Below the pieces are notes generated by a model. That model searched no databases and was not told the DNA's origin. It worked only from the letters and a program-made list of their open reading frames with translations. The translations under genes were made by a program, and so were the position numbers. Shown here piece by piece: positions 7,655 to 16,071 of a stretch of DNA of 64,000 nucleotides. The stretch is from an uncultured Opitutaceae bacterium (GTDB taxonomy: Bacteria > Verrucomicrobiota > Verrucomicrobiia > Opitutales > Opitutaceae), in contig CAIOZY010000039.1 of assembly GCA_903862935.1 (NCBI GenBank), forward strand, positions 24,764-88,763, in the 5' to 3' direction. Position 1 is the first letter of the stretch; each line of letters opens with the position of its first letter.

Positions 7655-9480
7655 CGGCCCACCCCCCGGCCCGGGCTCCACGCCCTGAGGGCGGAGCGCA
7701 CCCGGGCGAAGTCGGCGGGCCCCAGGGTGCGCTTGAGGGAAATCCTAAGCCGGCTTGTCCCCGCCGGCACCGTCGGGGGGCGGACCGCGGCGACCAGGAT
7801 CCCCTGGGCGCGCAGGCCCTCGGCGACACCGAGGGCCCGGTCCTCGTCGTCCAGCCGGACGGGAACGATCGGGGAGTCTCCGTCGGGGACCTCCCAGCCG
7901 TCCGAACGCAGGGCGCCTCTGAAGCAGCGCGAGGCCTCCTGCCACCGGCCCTGGTCCGCGGACAGGTCCCGGACCCTCCCGATCGCCGCCAGGGCGCACG
8001 CGGCGTTGACCGGGGAGAGCGCCGTCGAATACACGAACTCCCCGGCCACGTTGACCAGGGCGTCCCGGACCGCCTCGTCGCGAAAGAGCGAATACGCCCC
8101 GCCCGAGGCGAGGGTCTTTCCCAGGGTTCCCACAAGGACGTCCACCTCCCCGGAGGCCCCCGAGGCAAGCGCGAGCCCGGCGCCCCCGGGGCCGTACCAG
8201 CCGAGGGCGTGCGCCTCGTCCAGGACCCAGAAGAACCGGTGCTTGCGCTTGAGTTCGGCCAGGCGCCCCAGGTCGGGAAAGTCCCCGTCCATGCTAAAGA
8301 CGCTCTCGGTGACGACCAGGGCCGGCGCGGCCTGCCGGGCGTCCCGCTCAAGCCACCGCTCGAGCCGGTCCAAGTCCAAGTGGGGGTAGCGCTGGATCCT
8401 GGCCCCCCCCCGCAGGAGCCCGGCGATCATGCTGTGGTGGATCAGCCGGTCGGCGTAGACCCGGTCCCCGCGCTGGGCGAGGGTGCCCAATACCGCGCCG
8501 TTTGCGGCGTAGCCGCTCGTCCACAGAAGCCCGAAGTCAAATCCGTGCCAGGAGCACAGGGCCGCGACCAACCGCTCGTGGCCCTCGGTCCATCCGGTGA
8601 TCAGCGGCGAGGCCGAGGCCGAGGTGCCCTCCCGGACCGCGGCCTCGGCCGCGGCTGCGGCAAGGGCCGGGTCGCGCGCCAAGTCCAGGTAGTCGTTGTC
8701 GGCGAGGTTCAGGACCGACTCGCGGGGCGGGGCCACGCGCAGGCGCCGCCGCAGGTGCTTTTTTTCCCGCTCGGCAAGGATCGCGGCGCAGCGGCCCGCA
8801 AACGAATCGGCCGCCGGCCCGGCCGGATGGACTCCGGACAGGCGCCGATGGACCGCGCCGGGGTCTGCGGGCAGGTCGGCGCCGTGGCCCTGCTCGGCCC
8901 AGACCGGAACGCCGGCCGACTGGAGCCCCGCGCGGTTTGATTCGGCCGTGGCGGCGTCGGGTATCTCCACCGTGTTGAGCCAGATTCCGGCTGCCAGCCC
9001 CGCCCCCTCGGCCCGGCCAAAAGCGAGTCGGGCCTGGTTGATGGCCCCGAGGCGGTCGGGGACCACGATCACAAGCCGGTCGACCCCGGCCTCCTCGGCA
9101 AAGTCGGCCCAGTCCCGGCCCCGGTCGTCGAGCGGGGTCGCAATGCCCCCGGCCCCCTCGAAGATCCTCCAGTCGCACTCGGGCAGCGCCCAGGCCTTCT
9201 CGACAAGCCCCTCGAAGGAGACGCGCCGGCCCTCCGCGGCCGCGGCGGCCGCCGGCGCAAGCGGCCGGGAGAACGACTCGAGGGTCAGGGCCAGGGCCTG
9301 GGTGCCCGACATCCGGAGAGCGCGCTCCGCGTCGCCGCCCGAGCCCGGGACGACGCCCGTTTCGACCACCTTGACGATCTGGACCCGGGAGCCGTCCTCC
9401 CCGAGAATCCGCGCCAAGGCGGCCACGACCCGGGTCTTCCCAACCCCGGTGTCCGATCCGGTGACGAGGAGCTGCTGCAT
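7651..9480 (-). CDS. bioDF: BioD-BioF fusion: dethiobiotin synthetase + 8-amino-7-oxononanoate synthase
   Basis: A single frame of about 609 residues joins two biotin enzymes. Residues 1 to about 240 are BioD: the P-loop GSDTGVGKT at 8-16, KVVETGV, and FEGAGGIATP, the Mg/ATP site of dethiobiotin synthetase. Residues from about 240 are BioF, a PLP-dependent enzyme: LWTSGYAANGAVL, DEAHALGWYG, and the PLP lysine in GTLGKTLASGG at about residue 455. The basic stretch KKHLRRRLR is the likely linker. BioF makes 8-amino-7-oxononanoate from pimeloyl-ACP and alanine; BioD closes the ureido ring after BioA has acted. The two are not consecutive steps. ATG 9480 is 13 nt after bioB; an upstream start at 9534 would overlap bioB. 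No stop or frame break is seen at the junction. Confidence 0.9.
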   Translation of the reverse strand: MQQLLVTGSDTGVGKTRVVAALARILGEDGSRVQIVKVVETGVVPGSGGDAERALRMSGTQALALTLESFSRPLAPAAAAAAEGRRVSFEGLVEKAWALPECDWRIFEGAGGIATPLDDRGRDWADFAEEAGVDRLVIVVPDRLGAINQARLAFGRAEGAGLAAGIWLNTVEIPDAATAESNRAGLQSAGVPVWAEQGHGADLPADPGAVHRRLSGVHPAGPAADSFAGRCAAILAEREKKHLRRRLRVAPPRESVLNLADNDYLDLARDPALAAAAAEAAVREGTSASASPLITGWTEGHERLVAALCSWHGFDFGLLWTSGYAANGAVLGTLAQRGDRVYADRLIHHSMIAGLLRGGARIQRYPHLDLDRLERWLERDARQAAPALVVTESVFSMDGDFPDLGRLAELKRKHRFFWVLDEAHALGWYGPGGAGLALASGASGEVDVLVGTLGKTLASGGAYSLFRDEAVRDALVNVAGEFVYSTALSPVNAACALAAIGRVRDLSADQGRWQEASRCFRGALRSDGWEVPDGDSPIVPVRLDDEDRALGVAEGLRAQGILVAAVRPPTVPAGTSRLRISLKRTLGPADFARVRSALRAWSPGRGVGR

Positions 9481-9493
9481 GGGAGGCCCCGGG

Positions 9494-10465
9494 CTAGGCC
9501 CGGGACGAGGCCCCCTCCGGCTCTCCGGCGGCAAGGGGATGCATCCCGAGCCGGGCCAGGAGTTCCAGGTCCTCGGAACGCTCCGGGTTGGGGGTCGTCA
9601 GGAGCTTGTCGCCGAGGAAGATGCTGTTTGCCCCGGCCAGGAAGCACAGGGCCTGCGCCTCCTCGCTCATGGCCGTGCGGCCGGCCGACAGGCGGACCAT
9701 CGCCTTGGGCATCAGGATCCGCGCGGTGGCGATCACGCGGACAAACTCGAAGATGTCGACCGGCTCCCTCTCTGCGAGCGGGGTGCCCTCAACGGGAACC
9801 AGGGCGTTGATCGGCACGGAGTCGGGCTGCGGCTCGAGGTTCGCCAGCTCGGCCAGGAGCTTCAATCGGTCCTCCACCGACTCGCCCATCCCGAGGATTC
9901 CGCCGGAGCACACCTGGAGACCGGCCTCCCGGACGGCCGCCAGGGTCGACAGCCGCTCGTCGTAGGTCCTAGTCGTGATGATCGACGGGTAGTACTCCCG
10001 GGAGGTGTCCAGATTGTGGTTGTAGACGGCGCACCCGGCCTGCCTCAGGCGGCCGGCCTGCTCGGCGGTCAGCATCCCCAGGGTGCAGCACACCTCGAGC
10101 CCGAGGGCGGCCACCCCGCTCACCGTCTCCAGGACCGAGTCGAACTGCGGACCGTCGCGCACCTCGCGCCAGGCGGCCCCCATGCAGAAGCGCGAGGCGC
10201 CGCCGGCGCGGGCCGCGCGGGCCGCAGCGACCACGGAAGAAGTGTCCATGAGCGGCTCCGGGTCGACCGCCGTGTCGTAGCGCGAGGCCTGCGGGCAGTA
10301 CTTGCAGTCCTCCGGGCAGCGGCCGGTCTTGATCGACTGCAGGGTGCACAGCTGCACGCCGGCCGGGTCGTGGTGGAGCCGGTGGGCCTGCTGGGCCTTG
10401 AACATCAGGTCGGGCAGCGGCAGCTTGTACAGGGCGCGGATCGTGGCGAGGTCTCGGGTGGGCAT
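9494..10465 (-). CDS. bioB: Biotin synthase BioB
   Basis: This 323-residue radical SAM protein carries the CxxxCxxC cluster motif [10 protein letters not shown] (Cys50, 54, 57), [10 protein letters not shown], and later [12 protein letters not shown] and LGMGES, all standard BioB positions. It inserts sulfur into dethiobiotin using a 4Fe-4S cluster and an auxiliary 2Fe-2S cluster. The ATG at 10465 was chosen because upstream codons in the same frame are arginine- and proline-rich, overlap bioA, and do not look like BioB. It follows bioA by 23 nt and precedes bioDF in the same operon. Confidence 0.96.
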   Translation of the reverse strand: MPTRDLATIRALYKLPLPDLMFKAQQAHRLHHDPAGVQLCTLQSIKTGRCPEDCKYCPQASRYDTAVDPEPLMDTSSVVAAARAARAGGASRFCMGAAWREVRDGPQFDSVLETVSGVAALGLEVCCTLGMLTAEQAGRLRQAGCAVYNHNLDTSREYYPSIITTRTYDERLSTLAAVREAGLQVCSGGILGMGESVEDRLKLLAELANLEPQPDSVPINALVPVEGTPLAEREPVDIFEFVRVIATARILMPKAMVRLSAGRTAMSEEAQALCFLAGANSIFLGDKLLTTPNPERSEDLELLARLGMHPLAAGEPEGASSRA

Positions 10466-10488
10466 GGGAGGGGAAAAGGGGAATGGCG

Positions 10489-11841
10489 CTAGGCGCGGGG
10501 GACGGCGGCGTCGAGGGCGGCGGCCGTCCGCCCGACCAGTTCGGACAATTCCTGCTCGCTTAAGCAGAACGGGGGGACCAAGGGCAGCGTGTCGCCAAGG
10601 GGCCTCAGGAGCAGCCCGCACTCGCGGGCCTTCAGGCAGACCCGGAGCCCCAGCCGCGGTTCCCTGGGTCCTAACGGGGCCAGGTCCAGTGCGGCGGCGA
10701 ACCCGCGCTGGCGAACCTCAAGGATGCGGGGGTCTCCCGCGAACGCCTCGCCGAGGGCCCGGCCGAAGAAGGCGATCCGCTCGCGCAGGACCCCGGACTC
10801 AACCAAGGGGATGAGCTTGCGGATGTTCTCGAGGGCAACCGCGGCCGCCAGGGGGTTCCCGGTGAATGTGTGGCCGTGGTAGAAGGCCCGGCCGCTGTCG
10901 TGGGAGCCGAGAAAGGCATCGAAGATCGCATCGGATGTCAGCGTCGCCGCGAGCGGCAGGTAGCCCGCCGTAAGGCCTTTCGCCAGGCACAGGAAGTCCG
11001 GGCGCACGCCCTCCTGCGTGCAGACCAGGATCGGCCCCACCCGTCCGAATCCGACAAAGACCTCGTCAAGGATCAGGTGGACGCCGTGCCGGCGGCAGAG
11101 TTCGGCCACCGCGCGGACAAATCCCGGGGGCTGCAGCCTCATGCCCGCCGCGCCCTGGACGGACGGCTCGATGATGACGCAGGCGGTCGTGCCCGCCTCG
11201 GCCTCGAGAAGGCCCCGCAGCGAGGCCAGGCTCGCCTCGGAGTCAGCCGAGAAGACTTGCCCCCCCCACTCCCGGCAATGCGGCGCGGTGAAGTGCTTGG
11301 CCGGCAGGCACCACGGCCGGAACCGCTCGTGAAAGGCTCCGCTGTCCCCCGCCCCCATCGCGCCGAAGGTGTCCCCGTGGTAGCCGCCTTGAAGCCCGAT
11401 CACCCCGCGCTTCTCGGGCCGGCCCGAAAGCTGCCAGTACTGGAAGGACAGCTTCAGGGCCACCTCAACGGCGCCGGCCCCATTGTCGCTGAAGAAGACC
11501 CGGTCCAGGCCCGAGGGGGCGAGCCCGGACAGCTCGGAGGCAAGTTCGGAGCCCACCGGATGGGTGAGCCCGAGCATGGTCGAGTGGGCGACCTTCCTGA
11601 GCTGGCGCTCCAGGGCGGCGTTTAGGTCCGGGTCGTTGTGGCCGTGTACGTTCGTCCAGATCGAGGCCGTCCCGTCGAGATAGGTCCGGCCCTGCGTGTC
11701 GGTGAGCCACCCCCCCTGGCCCGAGGCGATCTCGATTGTCGGAAGGGAGGCGTACTCCCTCATCTGGGTAAACGGATGCCACACGTGCCGCAGGTCCGCG
11801 GCAGCGGCTGGTGTCGTCGTCCCTTGGGCTTGGGCTGGCAT
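10489..11841 (-). CDS. bioA: Adenosylmethionine-8-amino-7-oxononanoate aminotransferase BioA
   Basis: This is a 450-residue class III aminotransferase. HVWHPFTQM at the N-terminus and [13 protein letters not shown] are typical of Bio[11 protein letters not shown] holds the PLP-contacting Asp, and [12 protein letters not shown] holds the Schiff-base lysine. [14 protein letters not shown] is the SAM/KAPA-binding region. It converts 8-amino-7-oxononanoate to 7,8-diaminononanoate with SAM as amino donor. The ATG at 11841 is preferred to a TTG at 11883. It is the first gene of the bio operon, and the likely BirA operator lies 48-79 nt upstream of this start. Confidence 0.95.
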   Translation of the reverse strand: MPAQAQGTTTPAAAADLRHVWHPFTQMREYASLPTIEIASGQGGWLTDTQGRTYLDGTASIWTNVHGHNDPDLNAALERQLRKVAHSTMLGLTHPVGSELASELSGLAPSGLDRVFFSDNGAGAVEVALKLSFQYWQLSGRPEKRGVIGLQGGYHGDTFGAMGAGDSGAFHERFRPWCLPAKHFTAPHCREWGGQVFSADSEASLASLRGLLEAEAGTTACVIIEPSVQGAAGMRLQPPGFVRAVAELCRRHGVHLILDEVFVGFGRVGPILVCTQEGVRPDFLCLAKGLTAGYLPLAATLTSDAIFDAFLGSHDSGRAFYHGHTFTGNPLAAAVALENIRKLIPLVESGVLRERIAFFGRALGEAFAGDPRILEVRQRGFAAALDLAPLGPREPRLGLRVCLKARECGLLLRPLGDTLPLVPPFCLSEQELSELVGRTAAALDAAVPRA

Positions 11842-11888
11842 GCGCTGAAGCCGCAGCCAAGTCCGAACATGGCGGACCTGCAAGCCTT

Positions 11889-11920
11889 CTGTTAAGGCGT
11901 ATGATTACTGAGCTTAACAA
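11889..11920 (-). promoter_or_regulatory. Candidate BirA biotin operator upstream of bioA
   Basis: On the minus strand an inverted repeat reads TTGTTAAG, 16 nt, CTTAACAG. The halves match at 7 of 8 positions. This closely follows the known bacterial biotin operator, TTGTTAACC or TTGTAAACC with a 14-16 nt spacer and its inverse. It lies between the ferredoxin stop (11942) and the bioA start (11841), where it could overlap the bio promoter. No birA gene is in the window, so binding is inferred from site form and position. Confidence 0.72.
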
Positions 11921-11941
11921 GCCGGAATCCGGCCGTAAATC

Positions 11942-12175
11942 CTACTCCCCGTCGTTTCCGATAGCCTCGACCGGACAGCCCTCGAGAGCCTCCATGCACA
12001 GCGCAATCTCCTCTTCGGTGGTCGGCTGCTTGTGGACGAAGGAAAAACCGCCCTCATCGCTGCGCGTAAAGGAAACCGGAGCCGTCTCGCGACACAGGTC
12101 GCAGTCAATGCACTGCTGGTCGACGTAAAACTTGCCCGCTGCGTTGTTGGGCCACTTCTCAGCTTTGTTTGCCAT
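11942..12175 (-). CDS. Small single-cluster 4Fe-4S ferredoxin
   Basis: This 77-residue protein has QCIDCDLC (Cys22, 25, 28) and a distal CPVEAIG with Cys67, enough for one 4Fe-4S cluster. An additional Cys60 lies seven residues before Cys67. The size and the insert between the cysteine groups match the monocluster ferredoxins of the Fer4_13/15 type. It should be a soluble electron carrier; its partner is not indicated. BioB needs reducing electrons, so the position just upstream of the bio operon is suggestive but not proof. The ATG at 12175 fits a normal ferredoxin N-terminus; upstream codons in the frame do not. Confidence 0.88.
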   Translation of the reverse strand: MANKAEKWPNNAAGKFYVDQQCIDCDLCRETAPVSFTRSDEGGFSFVHKQPTTEEEIALCMEALEGCPVEAIGNDGE

Positions 12176-12305
12176 GGGGTAGAAACAAAGCCCCCGGTCC
12201 CGGTTTCTGTCAAGCCCCCCAGACGGCGCCCTCAACCCGGGTGCCCGACGGCATGAGGTCTTGTATTTGCCGAGGCAGCGCTTAGCTTCCAAGGACCACC
12301 CGCAA

Positions 12306-13193
12306 ATGCTCTCCGACCGCCCCTACATGCAGGACAACCGACCCGAGGAGCGCACAAGCGTCCTGGGCTGGCTGATCGCGGCGATCATCTCCGGATTCGT
12401 CCTGCAAACGGTGATGACCCGGCTCTTCCAGGCCGGACCCGCGATGGAGTCGCTCTTTGCGGTGACGCCGGCGGCGCTGCGCTCGGGGCGGGTGTGGACC
12501 CTCTTCACCTACGCGTTCCTGCACGACCAGGACAACCTGCTGCACGTCCTCACGAACGTCCTGGCCGTCTACTTCCTGGGCAGGCCGCTCTTGCCGCTGC
12601 TCGGCCCGAAGCGCTTCGTCGGGCTTTTCGCCAGCGCGGTGGCGCTGGGCGGGGTGTGCTGGGCGGCGGCCAACTGGCAGGCTCCGGCGATGCTCCTGGG
12701 CGCCTCGGCCGGCGCCTCGGCCCTCCTGATTGTCTTCGCCTGCTTCTATCCGGACCGGGAGATGACGTTTCTGCTGTTTTTCATCATCCCGGTGAGCCTC
12801 AAGCCCAAGTACATGGCGCTCGCCTGCGTGGCGATCGACCTGTTCGGCTGCGTCTTCTATGAGCTCCTCGGCACCCCCTCCCCCTTCGGGCTGGCGCACT
12901 CCGCGCACCTGGGCGGGATGGCCGCAGGGTGGCTCTACTTCCAGTTTGCCCACAACGCCCGGTGGCGCCTGCCGCTGAGGCGCGCAAGCTCCGAGGCTCC
13001 GCGCTGGAGCAAGCGGGCCGCCCAGCAGGGCTCCCCCGCCCCCGCCTATCGCGTGAACCTCACCAACCGCGAGTCGCTGAAGGCCGAGGTGGACCGGATC
13101 CTGGACAAGATCAACAGCAAGGGCTTCGGGGCGCTGACCCCGGAGGAGAAGCGCCTGCTCGACGATGCGCACGACCTGCTCAGCCGGCGCTAG
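12306..13193 (+). CDS. Rhomboid family intramembrane serine protease
   Basis: This protein of about 295 residues has six or so membrane helices. HVLTN (His80, Asn84) is the rhomboid HxxxN motif on helix 2. GASAG places the catalytic serine at 134, and AHSAHLGG puts the catalytic His at about 201, so the Ser-His dyad is intact. After the membrane part there is a soluble tail of about 80 residues ending with a helical KAEVDRILDKINSKGFGALT segment, a tail found in rhomboids of Bacteroidota and Verrucomicrobiota. The substrate is unknown. The start is ATG 12306; an upstream TTG at 12261 is unlikely. The 3' end overlaps glnE by 29 nt. Confidence 0.9.
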   Translation: MLSDRPYMQDNRPEERTSVLGWLIAAIISGFVLQTVMTRLFQAGPAMESLFAVTPAALRSGRVWTLFTYAFLHDQDNLLHVLTNVLAVYFLGRPLLPLLGPKRFVGLFASAVALGGVCWAAANWQAPAMLLGASAGASALLIVFACFYPDREMTFLLFFIIPVSLKPKYMALACVAIDLFGCVFYELLGTPSPFGLAHSAHLGGMAAGWLYFQFAHNARWRLPLRRASSEAPRWSKRAAQQGSPAPAYRVNLTNRESLKAEVDRILDKINSKGFGALTPEEKRLLDDAHDLLSRR

Positions 13194-15981
13194 CTTCCGG
13201 GCGTCGATCCTCGCTGAGCACCCCAGTTTCCCGGCCGACTCGGTAGGCCAGGCTGCCTGGGACCGCCTCGGGCTCTTGGCGCAGGCAAGCCCCCTGTACG
13301 GGCAGCTGATGACGCGTGAGCCAGAGATCTGCAGCTGGCTCCAGGAGGAGCGAAACCTCCGCCCCTCCTACGGCCACCGGCTCCTCATCGAGGAATGGAA
13401 GGGCTTCTCAGCCGACGCCGGCTCGGAAGGGGCAAGCGAGGAAGTCCACCTGCCGAGGCTTCGACGGTGGCGGCGCCGCATGTCGCTACTGATCGCCCAC
13501 CGCAGCGTGAACGGGATCGCCGACGAGGCCGAAGCGGTTGCGGAGCTCAGCCAGCTCGCGGAGTTCTGCCTGAAGGACTGCTACCGGATCGCCCTGAAGC
13601 GGTGGACGGAGCGCCTGGGCCGGCCCTGGGACGAGCACCAGGGCCGCCCGGCGCGGTTCTGCATTCTGGCGCTCGGGAAACTCGGAGGCGGGGAGCTCAA
13701 CTTCTCCTCCGACATCGACCTGATCTACATCTACGAGGGCGAGGGCCACTGCCACCGCGACGGCGCGGCCGGGACCATGGTCAACGCCGAGTTCTTCACG
13801 AAGGTCGCCGAGACCCTGACCCGGCTCCTGACCGAGTCGACGGCCGACGGGTTCCTCTTCCGGGTCGACGTCAGGCTCCGCCCCGAGGGGGCCTGGGGCC
13901 CGCTCGTGTACGGGCTGGGGGCGATCGAAAACTACTACTCGACCGCGGGCCAGACCTGGGAGCGCCTGGCCCTGCTGAAGGCCCGGCCCGTCGCCGGCGA
14001 CCACGCGCTCGGAGCCGAGTTTCTCGAGGACATGCACGCCTTCCGGTACCCCCGCAGGCCCCCGCTGGCGCTTCTGTCGGAGGTGGCCGCGATGAAGTCG
14101 CGCACCGAGCGCGAGATCATCCGCGGGGAGCTCGACCGGGACCTGAAGCGGGGCCCGGGCGGGATCCGGGAGATCGAGTTCATCGCGCAGTCGCTCCAAT
14201 TGCTGCACGCCGGCCGCAACCCCTTCCTCCAGACGGGGGTCACCGCCGCCGCCCTGGAGCGGCTCGCCCGCTACGAGCTGATCGGGCGCGGGGAAGCCGA
14301 CTTCTTGACGCAGGCCTACTGGCACCTGCGCAAGGTCGAGCACCGCCTGCAGATGCGCGACGAGCGCCAGACGCACGAACTGCCCACGGACGAGCAGGAG
14401 CTCGCCGCGGTCGCGGCCTCGCTGGGGTTCGACTCCGCGCAAGCCTTCCTGGGCGACTTGGACGGGCGGCGCAAGCGCGTGCAGGAGCTGTACGCGGCCC
14501 AGTTCGCCGACCGCAATGTCGACAGCGAGTTCGAGGAGTGGTGGGAGTTCTTCACGACCGACCAGGTCCCGGCCGCCGTCGCGTCCCGCCTCGAGCGCTG
14601 GTTCGACGGGGATTTGGGCGCGGCGGAGTCCCTGCGGGTCTTCGCCTGCGGCGACCACCGCCGGCAGATCACCCCGGAATTGGTGACCCGATTCCAGCAC
14701 CTGGCCTCCCACCTGGACGGGCTGATCCCGGGCCTGGCCAGGCCCCTGCTGACCCTCGGCCGGCTCGCGCGGTGCGCGGAGCGCTACGGCACGCCCCAGC
14801 AGTTCCTCAACCAGTGCGCCGCCAACCCGCAGCTCTTGCGCGTCCTGGGGCTATTGTGCGACCGCAGCACCTACGGGTCCGAGCTCCTGTCGGCCCATCC
14901 GGAGATCCTCGAGGAGGTGCTGCGCCCGGAGATGCTGCGCCGCAGAAAGACCGGCAAGGCCCTCGCGGGCGAGCTGGAGGCCGGGCCGGCGCCGGACCAG
15001 CCGGAGTTTCCCGCGTGGCTTTGGCTGTACGTGCGGGCCGAGCAGGTGCGCTACCTGATCGGGGAGCTGCTGGGATTTGTCACCGCCCGCGACGTCGAGG
15101 AGGCCTTGAGCCGGCTCGCCGACGCGGTCATCCGGCACCTGGTCCGGGGAACAAAGCTGTTGGTCGTCGCCCTGGGAAAATACGGCGGGCGCGAACTCGC
15201 GTTCGGCTCCGACCTGGACCTGCTGGTCCTCTGCGCGGAAAAGGCGGGCCCGGCGGCGATCGCCCAGATCGAGGAGGTGCGCCGGGTCCTGCGCCACGGC
15301 GGCCCCCTGGGAGCGACCTTCGCCGTGGACTTAAGGCTCAGGCCGCACGGAAACGACGGACCCCTGGTGGCGACCATGGGGGCCCTAGAGGCCTACCACC
15401 GGGGCGAGGCGCAGCCCTGGGAAAAGCAGCTGCTCGTCCGGGCCCGGGTGGTCGCCGGCCCGGCCCCGCTCGCCGCCCTGTTCAAGGTCTGGGTCGGAAC
15501 CCTCCTTTACTCGGATCCTCTCTCCCCCGAGGAGGAGGCCTCGATGTGGGCGATGCGGATGCGGGTCGAGCGCGAGCGCGACGTCGTCTCGCCGCCTGAG
15601 CGCGCCTACAAGACCGGGGCCGGGGGGCTGATCGACGCCGAGTTCCTGGCCCAGATCCTCCAGCTGCGCCACGGCCATGCCCATCCCTCCCTGCGCGTGA
15701 CCGGCACCCGCGATGCCCTGGCGGCCCTGGGCGAGGCGGGCCTGATCCCGGGGGGAGAGGCCGCCCGGCTCCGGGACAACTACGAGTTCCTGAAAAGGGT
15801 CGAGTTCGCGCTGAGGCGGGACGCAAACCAGGGGGTAAGCACCCTTCCGGCCCAGCCCGAGGACCGCGCCCCTTTGGCCCGCTGGCTTTCCTTTGCCGAC
15901 GAGCCCTCCTTCTGGGCCGAGCATGTCGCCCGGCTCCGGGAGACCCGCAGGATTGTCGACCAGGTCCGGGGGACCGCCTAA
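13165..15981 (+). CDS. glnE: Bifunctional glutamine synthetase adenylyltransferase/adenylyl-removing enzyme GlnE
   Basis: At 938 residues this is the usual GlnE length, with two nucleotidyltransferase domains. GKLGGGELNFSSDIDL near residue 170 marks the N-terminal adenylyl-removing half, and GKYGGRELAFGSDLDL near residue 670 marks the C-terminal adenylylating half; both keep the GS..D.D metal site. VDVRLRPEG and VDLRLRPHG follow each domain as in the family. GlnE adjusts glutamine synthetase activity to nitrogen status, normally through PII; neither glnA nor glnB is in this window. The ATG at 13165 overlaps the rhomboid gene, suggesting coupled translation. Confidence 0.95.
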   Translation: MRTTCSAGASFRASILAEHPSFPADSVGQAAWDRLGLLAQASPLYGQLMTREPEICSWLQEERNLRPSYGHRLLIEEWKGFSADAGSEGASEEVHLPRLRRWRRRMSLLIAHRSVNGIADEAEAVAELSQLAEFCLKDCYRIALKRWTERLGRPWDEHQGRPARFCILALGKLGGGELNFSSDIDLIYIYEGEGHCHRDGAAGTMVNAEFFTKVAETLTRLLTESTADGFLFRVDVRLRPEGAWGPLVYGLGAIENYYSTAGQTWERLALLKARPVAGDHALGAEFLEDMHAFRYPRRPPLALLSEVAAMKSRTEREIIRGELDRDLKRGPGGIREIEFIAQSLQLLHAGRNPFLQTGVTAAALERLARYELIGRGEADFLTQAYWHLRKVEHRLQMRDERQTHELPTDEQELAAVAASLGFDSAQAFLGDLDGRRKRVQELYAAQFADRNVDSEFEEWWEFFTTDQVPAAVASRLERWFDGDLGAAESLRVFACGDHRRQITPELVTRFQHLASHLDGLIPGLARPLLTLGRLARCAERYGTPQQFLNQCAANPQLLRVLGLLCDRSTYGSELLSAHPEILEEVLRPEMLRRRKTGKALAGELEAGPAPDQPEFPAWLWLYVRAEQVRYLIGELLGFVTARDVEEALSRLADAVIRHLVRGTKLLVVALGKYGGRELAFGSDLDLLVLCAEKAGPAAIAQIEEVRRVLRHGGPLGATFAVDLRLRPHGNDGPLVATMGALEAYHRGEAQPWEKQLLVRARVVAGPAPLAALFKVWVGTLLYSDPLSPEEEASMWAMRMRVERERDVVSPPERAYKTGAGGLIDAEFLAQILQLRHGHAHPSLRVTGTRDALAALGEAGLIPGGEAARLRDNYEFLKRVEFALRRDANQGVSTLPAQPEDRAPLARWLSFADEPSFWAEHVARLRETRRIVDQVRGTA

Positions 15982-16071
15982 GGCGCCCTCCCTAGGGAAA
16001 GGCCCCTTTTCTTGCATGACGGACAATTCCGTGAAACATTTCCGCGGCCTTTGCGTCCACATAGAGACTCC

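Noticed and set aside
8696..10492. Open frame of 598 codons on the plus strand across the bio operon
   Set aside because: It is antisense to bioDF and bioB, which have full catalytic motifs; its translation is rich in Arg, Gly and Pro without domain signals.
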